From Paenibacillus chondroitinus NBRC 15376 (GTDB lineage Bacteria > Bacillota > Bacilli > Paenibacillales > NBRC-103111), in NCBI RefSeq assembly GCF_004000765.1, contig NZ_BILW01000006.1:186001-250000 (forward strand): a stretch of 64,000 nt of DNA. Reading direction: 5' to 3'. Position numbers and translations under genes: made by a program. The notes below the pieces were generated by a model that saw nothing but the letters and a program-made list of their open reading frames with translations, did not search any database and was not told the origin of the DNA. Below, one piece after another: positions 1 to 9,240 of this stretch. Position 1 is the first letter of the stretch. Every line of letters begins with the position of its first letter.

Positions 1-93
1 TGTAGAGGGTGCAAATTGGAGTTCTTCAGCAGCTTTCTGAAAGCTTCCAAGACGCAAAATCGCTTCAAATGTTGTTAATGCTCGCAGATCCAT
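1..93 (-). CDS. LysR-family transcriptional regulator, N-terminal part (cut by window edge)
   Basis: The first 31 codons are visible, reading MDLRALTTFEAILRLGSFQK and then an AAEEL-containing stretch. This is the start of the LysR winged helix-turn-helix, where the A-A-E-x-L pattern opens the recognition region. The ATG at 91-93 follows a purine-rich GGATGTGGGA. The effector domain lies outside the window. It is divergent from the MFS gene at 212, the usual layout for a LysR regulator and its target transporter, so it probably controls that gene and itself from the shared gap. Confidence 0.8.
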   Translation of the reverse strand, partial: MDLRALTTFEAILRLGSFQKAAEELQFAPST

Positions 94-120
94 GTTCCCA
101 CATCCTTTTGTTTAATAAAA

Positions 121-137
121 ATGAATAATTTGTTCAT
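121..137. promoter_or_regulatory. Candidate LysR operator in the divergent promoter region
   Basis: The dyad ATGAA-N7-TTCAT lies midway between the divergent LysR and MFS genes. LysR proteins bind interrupted dyads of this kind in such gaps. The arms are only 5 bp and the DNA is AT-rich, so chance occurrence is possible. Confidence 0.3.
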
Positions 138-211
138 ACAATTCAATTTTACAAAACTTTAACACCGAATTACAATAGCTACAAGAACAATTTTTAGGCA
201 GGAGGGATGCT

Positions 212-1468
212 ATGGATTTAGGTTATAAATCGGCATTCAATCGAATTACCTTATGGGCATCACTATTATTTGCTGTAATCCTTGGATTTTCAAGGCTATC
301 GTATGGATTGTTCTTACCAGGGATTCAAAGGGAAATTGGGGGAAGCTACGCTGAATTAGGCATACTGGCAACCGTCAATTTTATAGGTTACTTTCTTGGA
401 ACCCTGTATTTACCGCTAATTATTTCCCGGTTTCGGCATAAAAAGAATGCAATCAATAGAATATCATGTTTGTTACTTGGATTGGCCATGATAGGCTCAG
501 CGTTTAGCGATCATTTCATTCAGCTTGGACTATGGCGGTTTATGATTGGTTTTTTTTCAGCATCGGCAACGGTGTTGGTCTTGTCTATTGCTACGGACGC
601 CGTTCAACCCCCTGAGCGAGGAATGGCTTCAGGTCTAATATGGTTAGGTGGATCTGCCGGAATTCTGATTACAGGCTTATTCGCTCCATATATCATAGAG
701 CCTGCTCATTTAGATGGTTGGCGCTATGCCTGGATGGCCATGGGAATCTTCGGGATTCTTGCTACAGTGGGCTTTGAGCTGGTAACAAGAAAACAAATTT
801 TTGAGCGTACCCGATTCACAGAACTTGAATCGAATTCAGGGGAACAAGAACAAGTGAGTGTATACAGACTCATGTTTAGTCCTAATCATTTTTTATTCTT
901 GCTCGGATCTTATTTCTTCTTTGGTTGGGGCTACATTATTTATTTCACATTTTTGGTTCCTTATCTCGTGAATAAAGGAATTCCATCGATCTATGCTGGA
1001 CTCATTTGGTCCGGTATCGGAGCCGCAGGTTTATTCAACGGTTGGATTGGAGGAAGGGCTATTGACCGATGGCCAAGCGGGTATACGCTTGCATTGGGGT
1101 TAGCAATAGGTACAACTGGTGTATTAGCAGTAACGACAAATCGTATTCTGCTTACTTCAATAGGCGCAGTAGTTATTGGGTTGGTTTCTTTTATTACCCC
1201 GCCGTTGATGACGACCGCCCTGCTTCGTCGTTATGTACCAAGTAGCATTTATGCGGTATGCCTAAGCGTAGCCACTGCTACTTTTGCAGCAGGGCAAATT
1301 ATAGGTCCCATGGTGGGAGGTTGGGTTGTCGATCAATACGGTTTGAAATTTGGCGTAACATCCAGCTCTCTATTTATGGCACTTTCCGCCTTGTTTGCTT
1401 GTTTATACGGAAGGAAGCAAGGAGTACTAGAGACACCTACATTACTTTCAAAGAGTATGGATAACTGA
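212..1468 (+). CDS. MFS transporter, YbfB/YjiJ-like
   Basis: A 418-residue hydrophobic protein with about 12 membrane segments, the normal MFS size. The N-terminus (GFSRLSYGLFLPGIQREIG, then a GYFLGT segment) resembles the YbfB/YjiJ group of major facilitator permeases, which are mostly uncharacterised proton-driven exporters or importers of small molecules. RBS AGGAGGG lies 7-8 bases before the ATG. It stands 42 bases ahead of the alpha/beta hydrolase gene, so the two may be cotranscribed. The substrate cannot be read from the sequence. The divergent LysR gene is the likely regulator. Confidence 0.8.
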   Translation: MDLGYKSAFNRITLWASLLFAVILGFSRLSYGLFLPGIQREIGGSYAELGILATVNFIGYFLGTLYLPLIISRFRHKKNAINRISCLLLGLAMIGSAFSDHFIQLGLWRFMIGFFSASATVLVLSIATDAVQPPERGMASGLIWLGGSAGILITGLFAPYIIEPAHLDGWRYAWMAMGIFGILATVGFELVTRKQIFERTRFTELESNSGEQEQVSVYRLMFSPNHFLFLLGSYFFFGWGYIIYFTFLVPYLVNKGIPSIYAGLIWSGIGAAGLFNGWIGGRAIDRWPSGYTLALGLAIGTTGVLAVTTNRILLTSIGAVVIGLVSFITPPLMTTALLRRYVPSSIYAVCLSVATATFAAGQIIGPMVGGWVVDQYGLKFGVTSSSLFMALSALFACLYGRKQGVLETPTLLSKSMDN

Positions 1469-1510
1469 TTCGTTTTTAAGAAGATTATTTTATAAAGGGA
1501 GAGAAAAACG

Positions 1511-2323
1511 ATGGAGATTTTACACGATATTCCGGCAATAAGAAAATATTATAACTCAGGTAATCTTAAGCTTTCCTACCTTGATTTTGGTGGAGATAGT
1601 AATAAAGTTCTTGTTATGTTACATGGTTATATGGCGAATGCGAGAACATTTTCGGAGCTGGCTGTCAAATTTAAAAATTGGCGGGTTATAGCTGTAGATC
1701 AGCGCGGACACGGATGGAGTGAACATCCTTCTGGCATGGAATATGCAAGAAATGATTACATCAATGACCTATTAAACTTGATTCAAAATGAACTCGAGGG
1801 ACAACCGGTAACCCTACTGGGACATTCTCTAGGTGGGTTGAACGCTTATCAATTCGCAGCTCGTTATCCTGAATGGGTCGAAGCCGTTATCGTTGAGGAT
1901 ATCGGTGTGGAAATAAACGGTGACTTCTCATTTGCCGACAAGCTTCCATATCGTTCGGCCTCTTTAAAAGAACTAAGAGATTCACTTGGGAGTGTAGGGC
2001 TGCGAGCGATTGATTATTTTTCAGAAAGCGTGTTCGAGGATGAACGGGGATGGGGGTTCCGTACAGATGTAAAGGGGCTGCAAGTTTCCGTACCCCAATC
2101 TAATGGGGTCTGGTGGGAAGATTGGTTATCTTCTAATTGCCCTATTTTGCTGATTCATGGTAAAAAAAGCTTTTTTCTTGACATCAAACAAGCAAAACAG
2201 ATGGAAATTCGAAGACCTAACACTAAGCTTGTAGTTTTCGAAGAATGTGGTCATGGTGTTCACTCTGATGATTTAGAAGGTTTTTATCATGTTGTAAATG
2301 ATTTTCTTACTGAAAGAAAATGA
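1511..2323 (+). CDS. Alpha/beta-fold hydrolase
   Basis: A 270-residue soluble protein with hallmarks of the alpha/beta hydrolase superfamily: oxyanion-loop motif LHGYMAN near residue 36, DQRGHGWSEHP in the strand-4 region, nucleophile elbow GHSLGG with Ser106, and C-terminal catalytic His248 in ECGHGVH. The acidic triad member is probably an Asp near residue 225. There is no signal peptide, so it should be cytoplasmic. The family covers esterases, lactonases and C-C hydrolases and the substrate cannot be assigned. RBS AAGGGAGAG precedes the ATG. The close position behind the MFS gene suggests a two-gene unit. Confidence 0.85.
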   Translation: MEILHDIPAIRKYYNSGNLKLSYLDFGGDSNKVLVMLHGYMANARTFSELAVKFKNWRVIAVDQRGHGWSEHPSGMEYARNDYINDLLNLIQNELEGQPVTLLGHSLGGLNAYQFAARYPEWVEAVIVEDIGVEINGDFSFADKLPYRSASLKELRDSLGSVGLRAIDYFSESVFEDERGWGFRTDVKGLQVSVPQSNGVWWEDWLSSNCPILLIHGKKSFFLDIKQAKQMEIRRPNTKLVVFEECGHGVHSDDLEGFYHVVNDFLTERK

Positions 2324-2410
2324 AGTTGTTAGTTGAAGTAACGGGCAGAAGAAAGAGTAATATTACGCAAGAAAATTTGTTATAACGTGTAAAACATGAT
2401 GGGAGAGTGA

Positions 2411-2578
2411 GATCAATTAAACCAACATTAGAAAGCCTAAACCATTGGATCACTGAATTACCAGCAAAAATTTATGCAATGCAAATGGTCAAAGAAAGAA
2501 ATACTTGGACACTTGTCCGACTCCGCACTCAACAATCTTCATCGATTCGTGCGTGTTCAGTATGAAGATCAAGATGCA
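2411..2578 (+). pseudogene. DinB-family gene remnant (frameshifted and truncated)
   Basis: One frame gives a stretch containing PTLESLNHWITELPAKIYAM. After a shift near 2476 another frame gives KWSKKEILGHLSDSALNNLH and then [14 protein letters not shown]. Together these match the start of a DinB-like four-helix-bundle protein, including the KWSxKEILGHLxDSA helix with its metal-ligand His. The similarity stops near 2578, where an unrelated SDR remnant begins on the other strand, so the 3' part is gone. An intact DinB-family gene of a different subtype lies at 62746. Confidence 0.55.
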
Positions 2579-2912
2579 TTACCAAGCGCTCGCGCCGCCG
2601 TCTACTGCGTAGTTAACGCCTGTAATGTAAGATGCACGGTCCGAAGCAATGAAGGCCGCGAGTTCCGCGAGCTCATGTGGTTGGCCGAACCTCTTCAGAA
2701 GCGTCTTACTGGTTATGGCATCCCGAGCCGCTTGGTTGTCACCGAGGTCGCGGTCGCTGGCTGGTGTCAAAAATGGCCCTGGACTGATCGCCACCGCGAC
2801 TCACCAGGTGTGGCCAAGCGTATTTTGTCACAAAAAAAGGAATGTTGAGTTCTCCGGCAATGGTCACCCGCCAATCCTCGATTGAGAAATCAGGCATACA
2901 GCCTCAGAATTG
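2579..2912 (-). pseudogene. SDR oxidoreductase remnant with internal deletion
   Basis: On the minus strand 2897-2790 reads MPDFSIEDWRVTIAGELNIP and then [16 protein letters not shown], the middle of a short-chain dehydrogenase. It then jumps out of frame to [19 protein letters not shown] and the typical C-terminus, with [20 protein letters not shown] and [10 protein letters not shown]. The roughly 50 residues normally between these, including the catalytic YxxxK, are missing. Upstream codons still look SDR-like but contain a TGA. The N-terminal Rossmann motif is absent. It is a dead fragment abutting the DinB remnant. Confidence 0.7.
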
Positions 2913-3228
2913 CGCCCTGGGCGTGTACTCCCTATAATAATTGCTATTTTAACCATCGAGAACTCCCTTTACCGTTTTTTTTTATTTGCTGAAGTTTTTG
3001 TTCCCATTGCCATTATTCTTAATCCAAGAACGGATTTTTCGTTGCTGCTTCGTGTTTATAACGGTGTAGATTGTTCAAAATATTTCGATTTGACACGTTT
3101 TAAACCTATGCTATTCTTAATAGAGAACCCACACATACATATCTTATATGCATGTCTCTCTCCAAGATCTTCACATCAATCTGCTTACATAATGAATATT
3201 TCCATTTGAAAAGAAAGGAAGTAATCGT
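2913..3228. other. Non-coding stretch ahead of the first kinase gene
   Basis: No convincing coding sequence is visible here. Its 3' part holds the likely promoter of the kinase-regulator pair (3090-3117) and a purine-rich RBS (AAAGGAAG at 3214-3221). Confidence 0.6.
3090..3117 (+). promoter_or_regulatory. Predicted sigma-A promoter for the kinase/regulator pair
   Basis: TTGACA (3090-3095) matches the -35 consensus and TATTCT (3112-3117) is an acceptable -10 after a 16-base spacer. The kinase start lies about 115 bases downstream. Confidence 0.5.
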
Positions 3229-3231
3229 TTG

Positions 3232-5025
3232 ATGAGTGGTTTCTCGAAGTATATAGGCGGGATTTCCATTAGAAACAAAATATTCATAGCGAATTTATTA
3301 ATTATTGTCGTATTTATTTCTACCCAGTCGTACTTTGCCAACACGATTTCACAGAAAGCCCTTATCGAGAAAGAGATCAATAATTCATCGCGAGAGCTTG
3401 TGCTCATCAAAAACAACCTTCAAACTTTGATAGCTACAATTGAAGATTATTCCAAAATTTTGGCCAGCGATTATCGGTTGCAGAGCGTGCTTTATAACGA
3501 TTTTTTATTAAATAGTGAATTCAATGCAAGCAGGCCGGTTGAAGGATTAAATAACCTTTCAATGAAAAAGACTCTTTCAGAAACGATTAGCAATATAGTG
3601 GAGCCTAACACAAAAATTAAAGCGGTAAGCATTCTCACCTCGAATCATCACTGGGTGGACGTCGGGTTTGCCGATAACGCATATGCTTCCCGTATATTCG
3701 GTGACGATTATGGAGCGGATGATCGTTTCTACTTACCCACTTGGACAAGCTTGATCAAATTCGGATTTTTGTATGAAGGTGAGCACAACGTAATTGCGGT
3801 TTCCAAATCGGTCATTCATAAAGATACCGGTAAAATGGTTGGCAGAGTTTTTTTGTACGTGAAAGAAACGACGATTGCTTCAATTTACGAAGGGGAAAAT
3901 AAGGGAGGGGAATTTTATATCGTTGATTCTGCCGGCCGAATTATTTCCTCACAGAATAAAGCCATGTTATACCGGGATTTCAAGGAAGCCGTCTCCATAA
4001 CCATTCCCGAGAATGGTAAAGACACAGCCTTTACCCAAGGCAGCGGAAGCAATGAAATGTTGATATTCACCCAGCGCTTCGAACCGTTGAAATGGACAAT
4101 TGTAAGCGTTATCCCTATGGATGATATTTCTTCAGATCGGAAACAAATCAATCAATTAATGATCGGAATCGGCGCAGCATGCCTGCTATTAGCATTAATT
4201 GTGTCCTTTCTATTGTCGGGATCGATTACGCGACCCATCTTCCAGCTTGCTAAGACTATGCGAGAAATCCGGACGGGGAAGATGCAAGTCAGAAGTACTT
4301 ACCAATCAAAAGATGAGATCGGATATTTAAGCGAGGGCTTCAATAACTTAATGAATCGTATTGAAGCGCTTATGGCCGAAAACGTCGAGAAACAAAGGAC
4401 AAAGGCCGAGATCGAATTTAAATTGCTGCAATCGCAAGTAAAGCCTCATTTTTTGTACAACACGGTTGAAACCATTATTTCGCTCATTAAGCTGGGCTTA
4501 GGGAAGCAAGCCATACAGGCAGCCCAATACATGGCGAATTTCTATAAGATTTCGTTAAGTAAAGGTAACGATATCATATCGATTGGCGAAGAGATGCGTT
4601 TAACGGAAAGTTATTTGGAAATTCAGCAGCTGCGTTATGTTGAATATATGACGTATACGATGGAAATTGACAATGAAATTCTGACGTATTCGATTCCTAA
4701 GTTGACCCTGCAGCCAATTGTGGAAAATGCCATCTATCATGGATTGAAGCTCAAAAAGGAAAAAGGAATCATACGCATTACCGGAAAGCGAAGCGGCAAC
4801 AATGTGGAAATTGAAATTTACGATAACGGGGCTGGTATGCACAATAATCAAAGTAAGGCTATAATGGCGGGATCCAGTGCTCTTGATGAAGCTGGGGGAT
4901 TTGGAATTAGAAGCGTATCCAATCGGATCCAAATGCTGTATGGAGAAAGATACGGACTCCAAGTTGAAAGCGAATTCGGCGTTTATACTAAAATTAAAAT
5001 CGTATTGCCTCTTCGACATCATTAG
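3232..5025 (+). CDS. YesM-type sensor histidine kinase
   Basis: A 597-residue membrane kinase of the LytS/YesM class. Order: TM1 near residues 17-37, an extracellular sensor region of about 270 residues (Cache-like by position), TM2 near 309-331, HAMP (TRPIFQLAKTMREIRTGKM onward), a His_kinase region with LQSQVKPHFLYN carrying phospho-acceptor His406, and a HATPase domain with N box PIVENAIYHG and glycine boxes DNGAGM and GGFGIRSV. It should phosphorylate the regulator at 5101. ATG 3232 is preferred to the TTG three bases earlier; both sit behind AAAGGAAG. The following importer is the likely target. The signal is unknown, probably an oligosaccharide or a loaded binding protein. Confidence 0.92.
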   Translation: MSGFSKYIGGISIRNKIFIANLLIIVVFISTQSYFANTISQKALIEKEINNSSRELVLIKNNLQTLIATIEDYSKILASDYRLQSVLYNDFLLNSEFNASRPVEGLNNLSMKKTLSETISNIVEPNTKIKAVSILTSNHHWVDVGFADNAYASRIFGDDYGADDRFYLPTWTSLIKFGFLYEGEHNVIAVSKSVIHKDTGKMVGRVFLYVKETTIASIYEGENKGGEFYIVDSAGRIISSQNKAMLYRDFKEAVSITIPENGKDTAFTQGSGSNEMLIFTQRFEPLKWTIVSVIPMDDISSDRKQINQLMIGIGAACLLLALIVSFLLSGSITRPIFQLAKTMREIRTGKMQVRSTYQSKDEIGYLSEGFNNLMNRIEALMAENVEKQRTKAEIEFKLLQSQVKPHFLYNTVETIISLIKLGLGKQAIQAAQYMANFYKISLSKGNDIISIGEEMRLTESYLEIQQLRYVEYMTYTMEIDNEILTYSIPKLTLQPIVENAIYHGLKLKKEKGIIRITGKRSGNNVEIEIYDNGAGMHNNQSKAIMAGSSALDEAGGFGIRSVSNRIQMLYGERYGLQVESEFGVYTKIKIVLPLRHH

Positions 5026-5100
5026 CTCCTGCTCGCATCCATGAGGCTGGCATTTCTATTATCCGCAAGATAAGGATTGAATAGAATAGGGGGAAATACC

Positions 5101-6708
5101 ATGTACAAAGTACTTATCGTCGATGATGAATATTACTTTAGGCAAGCCTTGAAGATTTCGCTGCCGTGGAGTGAGTTGGGCTTTCAAATCGCGGGGGAAG
5201 CGAAAAACGGGGCGGAAGCGCTGGAGCTAATGGCTGAGGTAGAGCCTGATGTCGTGTTGGTGGATATGAATATGCCGATAATGGATGGATTGGAGTTTAT
5301 ACATAAAGCCAAAGAGCGCGACCGGAAATCAAAATTTCTGGTGTTGTCAGGCCACAGCGAATTCGCGTATGCCAGACAGGCCGTGCAATTAGGCGTTATG
5401 AATTACGTGTTGAAGCCTATTAACGAAGAAGAACTCCAAAGCTCCTTACTTGATATAAAGGAATTGATACGAACCGAGCGTCTTGGCAAACTTGAGTTGG
5501 ACGATTTAAGAAAGCAGGCGAGCGAAGGCTTGTCTGTCATGAAGGAGCAAGTGCTGAACGGTTGGCTGCAGGGCAACGGTATCTCTAGATCCAATTCCGA
5601 ATGGGATCGGTTAAATGATTTGGGAATAAAGTTGGAAGGGTTGCATTATAGGGCAATTGTGGTCGATCTGGATTCAAGTGATGAGAGGAATCTTGAGGAG
5701 GATATGCGGATACGCAAAGCCAAAGTACAAGAAATCGCTCAAAATAATATGCAGAGCGCCTTTCAGTGTGTCGGCTGTCATGATCATGAGGCTCACCTGG
5801 TTCTGATCATAGGATCCCCTGACGGCAATTTCAATAAGCTGGAAACAATTTGCGAACGGATTCGATTGAACATAGAGAACGACTTGGGCTGTACGGTAAC
5901 AATTGGTTTAGGAAATGGCTGCGAAACGCTTGAGTCGATTTCGGCATCGTACAAGGAAGCGTTGATCGCATTGAAGCAGCGGTTTGTATGGGGCGGCAAC
6001 AAAGTGTTCGCACATTCCTTGATTGCGGAAACCGGGATAAAGGTCGGCTTGTTCTCGGTGGAAAAAAGAAGCGGTTTGCTAATGTCTATGCGGATCGGGA
6101 ACATGCCCGAGACGGAAGAGTGGCTCTCGCGCTTTTTCCATGATTCTCGCGTACAAAAAGCTTCTATGGAAATGCTGCTCCTCGCTGGAATCGAAATCGT
6201 AGCCACATGTCTGGAATTTTTGGCCGAAGCGTCCCAAAACTCTGAAGATGTCTTCCGAAATACGACACATCCCGATTTGATACAACACGTTCAGAGGATG
6301 AAAACCTTCAACGAGTTGGAGGATTGGATCCGTGCTTTCATTCTAAAGGCCATGGATCATGTGCATAGCCGCAAAACCAATAGAGCCGTAAAAGTTATAG
6401 AGGAGGTCAAAACGTATATTTCGAGGCATTACGGCAACGAAGAACTGCGAATCGAAGATATCGCAAAGAGCGTTCATATGAATTACAATCATCTTTGCTT
6501 CGTGTTCAAAAAAGAAACGACTTGTACAATCAATGACTACCTGACTGAAATACGGATTATTAAAGCTAAAGAACTTTTTGATCAGGGAGAGAAGGTTATC
6601 CAAAACGTAGCGAATCAGGTGGGATATGCGGACGCCAACTATTTCAGCAAATGCTTCAAAAAACAGATAGGCATCACACCTAGCAAATATGTGAATCAAA
6701 TCAGTTAG
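5101..6708 (+). CDS. YesN-type response regulator, receiver plus AraC HTH
   Basis: A 535-residue regulator. The receiver opens with MYKVLIVDDE and has phospho-acceptor Asp55 in VVLVDMNMP, a conserved Ser/Thr (VLSGHSEF) and Lys (VLKPINEE). A long middle region, residues about 130-430, is typical of YesN proteins. The C-terminal 100 residues form two AraC helix-turn-helices (IEDIAKSVHMNYNHLCFVFK; VANQVGYADANYFSKCFKK). The start at 5101 is chosen over an in-frame ATG at 5077 because AGGGGGAA sits just before it and the receiver begins there. It is paired with the kinase upstream and probably activates the transport genes at 6912 and the giant gene at 10356. Confidence 0.92.
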   Translation: MYKVLIVDDEYYFRQALKISLPWSELGFQIAGEAKNGAEALELMAEVEPDVVLVDMNMPIMDGLEFIHKAKERDRKSKFLVLSGHSEFAYARQAVQLGVMNYVLKPINEEELQSSLLDIKELIRTERLGKLELDDLRKQASEGLSVMKEQVLNGWLQGNGISRSNSEWDRLNDLGIKLEGLHYRAIVVDLDSSDERNLEEDMRIRKAKVQEIAQNNMQSAFQCVGCHDHEAHLVLIIGSPDGNFNKLETICERIRLNIENDLGCTVTIGLGNGCETLESISASYKEALIALKQRFVWGGNKVFAHSLIAETGIKVGLFSVEKRSGLLMSMRIGNMPETEEWLSRFFHDSRVQKASMEMLLLAGIEIVATCLEFLAEASQNSEDVFRNTTHPDLIQHVQRMKTFNELEDWIRAFILKAMDHVHSRKTNRAVKVIEEVKTYISRHYGNEELRIEDIAKSVHMNYNHLCFVFKKETTCTINDYLTEIRIIKAKELFDQGEKVIQNVANQVGYADANYFSKCFKKQIGITPSKYVNQIS

Positions 6709-6790
6709 ACTATATACTTCCATGCAGACGTTAGGGGGAAAGTGAAAACTTTACCTATAACGTCTATTTTTTACCGTTAATTTTACTACT

Positions 6791-6836
6791 GGTCCGAGAA
6801 TAATCTCTGTACTAAAATTGGCAATATTCGTAAAAT
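6791..6836 (+). promoter_or_regulatory. Element A: upstream element shared with the 10356 gene
   Basis: GGTCC followed by AATAATCTCTG and, further on, AATATTCGTA. The same blocks in the same order occur at 10176-10206 before the giant secreted-protein gene. The likely reader is the YesN-type regulator encoded at 5101, but this is inferred from position. Confidence 0.45.
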
Positions 6837-6848
6837 GAACTCAAGGTT

Positions 6849-6893
6849 GATACCGCTTTCAGGATCTGAAGTCAATCTGATATCCGCTTTCAC
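6849..6893 (+). promoter_or_regulatory. Tandem cre-like sites before importer 1
   Basis: TGATACCGCTTTCA (6849-6862) and TGATATCCGCTTTCA (6879-6893) are near-copies 30 bases apart. Each resembles a degenerate CcpA cre (consensus TGWAARCGYTWNCW; the first has two mismatches). They could instead be half-sites for the local YesN regulator. Confidence 0.35.
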
Positions 6894-6911
6894 AAATAGG
6901 GGAGGTAAACA

Positions 6912-8279
6912 ATGAAAACGAAGTCAAAGACAGCAGCTATGTTCCTTATGGCAAGTACTCTTCTGGTTGCAACGGCTTGCAGCAGTGGGGATGAAACAAA
7001 GTCCAGCCAGCCGTCTGACAATCCATCACCCTCGGCAACAAGTAAGGAGGATAACAAGAGTACAGCGAAGACGGACAGCAAAAAAATCAAAATGAAAGTC
7101 ATAACGATTACAACAGACGAAAATCGCAATAAAATTATGGAAAAATTTATTAAACCGAATATTGCTACAGCGCTTCCCAATCTTGAAGTCGAGTTTGAGC
7201 CCGGCGGCGGCGGCGAGGATATGGCAAACAAATTGAAGACGTTGAACGCATCCGGGGATATGCCGGACGTATTCTGGAATGACGCGGGCTACTTTACGCC
7301 GTTGAAGAGCACAGGCAGCATTCTGGATTTGACACCATATATTACGAAAGACGGTTTCTTGGACAAATTCGCGGTACCAGATGCATTAAAGCATGTAGAT
7401 AAAGGGATTTATAGTTTATCTTCCGGAGCGGATACCTATTTCACCCCTGTCATCTTCTATCATAAAGATATGTTCGAGAAAGCCGGGGTTAAAGTGCCAA
7501 CCACGTTTGATGAGTTGATTCAAATCTCGAAGACGCTCAAGAGCAAAGGCATGGTACCGGCTGTAACTCCTGGCAAGGACGGGTGGGGACCGAAGCTCTT
7601 CATGCTGCAGCAAATGATTCAAACCGGAGATCCGCAGGCGATGGCAGACCTTGTCAGCAACAAAACGGACTTCAACAATCCATCCGTCAAGGAAGGAGCG
7701 GCTCGCATCGAAAAACTGGTCAAGGAAGGCGTGTTCCCAGACGGAATAGCCAATATAGATTACGGTCCAGCGATGGAAATGTTTACATCCAAAAAGGCGG
7801 CTATGTTATGGCAGTTTACTTGGGAGTTGCCAAATCTCGCAAAAGACGAAACGGTCGATTTCTTCCCATTTCCAAGCGCCAGTGATAAGTATAACCCTAC
7901 AAAGAATGTACAGTTCTGGGGTTCTCCGGTTAACGGTTATGCGGTCAACGGCAAAACCAAGAATCCGGAAGAGGCCGTCAAACTTGCCGAATTTCTAGCC
8001 ATGGCGGATGCATTATACTTTGAATCTACCGGTGCTCCTATATCTTTGAAAACAGGAAACAAGGCAATGGATAGGAGCCCGCTTATGCAGAAGTTCGTTG
8101 ACTGGTACAATCCGATTCCCAATAAAATCCCATCCTGGGCTCTTAATTCGCTAGATGCGAAGACGTCTGCCGAAATATCTACGCAAGGAGCGAATTTATT
8201 AACGGGCGAGTACTCAGCGGATAAATTTAATGATGCGATGAACAAGATCTGGAGCCAGAATACGTGGTTTGCCAAATAA
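6912..8279 (+). CDS. Sugar ABC importer 1, lipoprotein binding protein (family 1)
   Basis: A 455-residue extracellular lipoprotein with a positively charged start, a hydrophobic stretch and a lipobox ending at Cys23 (LVATACSSG). A Ser/Pro/Lys-rich linker follows to about residue 60, then a family-1 solute-binding fold (DMPDVFWNDAGYFTPL; PTTFDELIQISKTLKSKG; MLWQFTWELP). It captures an oligosaccharide and delivers it to the permeases at 8356 and 9215. RBS AGGGGAGGT lies just upstream of the ATG. A strong hairpin follows the gene. Its length places it with UgpB/MsmE-type rather than LplA-type binding proteins. Confidence 0.9.
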   Translation: MKTKSKTAAMFLMASTLLVATACSSGDETKSSQPSDNPSPSATSKEDNKSTAKTDSKKIKMKVITITTDENRNKIMEKFIKPNIATALPNLEVEFEPGGGGEDMANKLKTLNASGDMPDVFWNDAGYFTPLKSTGSILDLTPYITKDGFLDKFAVPDALKHVDKGIYSLSSGADTYFTPVIFYHKDMFEKAGVKVPTTFDELIQISKTLKSKGMVPAVTPGKDGWGPKLFMLQQMIQTGDPQAMADLVSNKTDFNNPSVKEGAARIEKLVKEGVFPDGIANIDYGPAMEMFTSKKAAMLWQFTWELPNLAKDETVDFFPFPSASDKYNPTKNVQFWGSPVNGYAVNGKTKNPEEAVKLAEFLAMADALYFESTGAPISLKTGNKAMDRSPLMQKFVDWYNPIPNKIPSWALNSLDAKTSAEISTQGANLLTGEYSADKFNDAMNKIWSQNTWFAK

Positions 8280-8295
8280 AAAATAATTGAATAGC

Positions 8296-8328
8296 TAAAT
8301 CCCCTTGGGATAGATCCAAGGGGGTTTA
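8296..8328 (+). terminator. Hairpin between binding-protein and permease genes, importer 1
   Basis: TAAATCCCCTTGG (8296-8308) pairs fully with CCAAGGGGGTTTA (8316-8328), 13 bp with one G-U, over a 7-base loop. There is only a short T stretch, so it is either an attenuator or a 3' stabiliser of the binding-protein message. Confidence 0.7.
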
Positions 8329-8355
8329 GACACAAATTAAATGGTGGAGAGAGCG

Positions 8356-9240
8356 ATGAACAAGTACTTTAGCACCAAAGTGTCTATCTTTGTGTTTGCT
8401 TTCCCGGCATTGCTGCTGTTTACCTTATTCTGCGTATACCCTTTGCTGCCGGAGATCTGGATGAGCTTGCATAAGCATGACGGGTTTAGAAATTTGGGTT
8501 TTGTTGGTTTAAATAATTACAAAGAAGTGATATTATCCCCATCCTTTTGGACCGCTCATAAAAATACGTATCTCATTGTAGCCATTTCATTGTTACTGGG
8601 GCTCCCCCTATCCATGATGCTTTCGCTTTTTATGGATGCTCAGACACCGAAGTTTCGTCGATTCTTCAAGACGGTGGCGATGTTCCCTGCGATCTTGTCG
8701 GTCACCGTTGTTTCTCAGATTTGGTTGGCATTCTACGAACCCAATTGGGGCTTATTTAACGCGATTCTCAACTCATTAGGGTTGAGCTCTTGGACACATT
8801 CGTGGTTGACGGAAAAGAAAACGGTCATGCCCAGCATCGGTTTGACATTCCTGTGGCAATATATCGGACTGAACGCGATGCTGTTTTATACAGGAATCAA
8901 GACCATACCTAAGAGTTACTATGAGGCGGCATTGATTGATGGAGCTAATTTTTTTCAAGTTAGCTTACGAATTACGATCCCTTTGCTGCAGAATGTAATT
9001 AAATACGTGCTTATCCTGTCTACATTAGGCTCAATGGCATTTTATTCGCATGTACGAGTCATGACGGCAGGTGGCCCGGGAGATCAGTCCAGAACGGTCA
9101 TCTACCAGATGTATTACACGGCATTTGATACTTCCGAATTTGGCAAAGGCACTGCGATCGCCGTCATTTTTATTCTGGAATGCCTTTTGATCTCCTTTTT
9201 CATTCAAAGGTTCGTTGCCAGAGAAAAACTGGAGTTTTAA
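8356..9240 (+). CDS. Sugar ABC importer 1, permease (UgpA/MsmF-like)
   Basis: A 294-residue inner-membrane protein with about six segments. The EAA loop reads YEAALIDGANFFQVSLRITI and would contact the shared ATPase. It belongs to the CUT1 carbohydrate family. The start at 8356 is preferred to 8341 because GGAGAG then serves as RBS and the N-terminus becomes the usual charged MNKYFS before TM1. It forms a heterodimer with the next gene product. Confidence 0.88.
   Translation: MNKYFSTKVSIFVFAFPALLLFTLFCVYPLLPEIWMSLHKHDGFRNLGFVGLNNYKEVILSPSFWTAHKNTYLIVAISLLLGLPLSMMLSLFMDAQTPKFRRFFKTVAMFPAILSVTVVSQIWLAFYEPNWGLFNAILNSLGLSSWTHSWLTEKKTVMPSIGLTFLWQYIGLNAMLFYTGIKTIPKSYYEAALIDGANFFQVSLRITIPLLQNVIKYVLILSTLGSMAFYSHVRVMTAGGPGDQSRTVIYQMYYTAFDTSEFGKGTAIAVIFILECLLISFFIQRFVAREKLEF

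Noticed and set aside
2474..2848. 124-residue open frame on +
   Set aside because: It runs from the DinB remnant into the antisense of the SDR remnant; only the first 35 residues are protein-like.
2579..2912. SDR remnant as a working short gene
   Set aside because: Catalytic YxxxK and the Rossmann motif are missing, the frame shifts at the deletion and there is an upstream stop.
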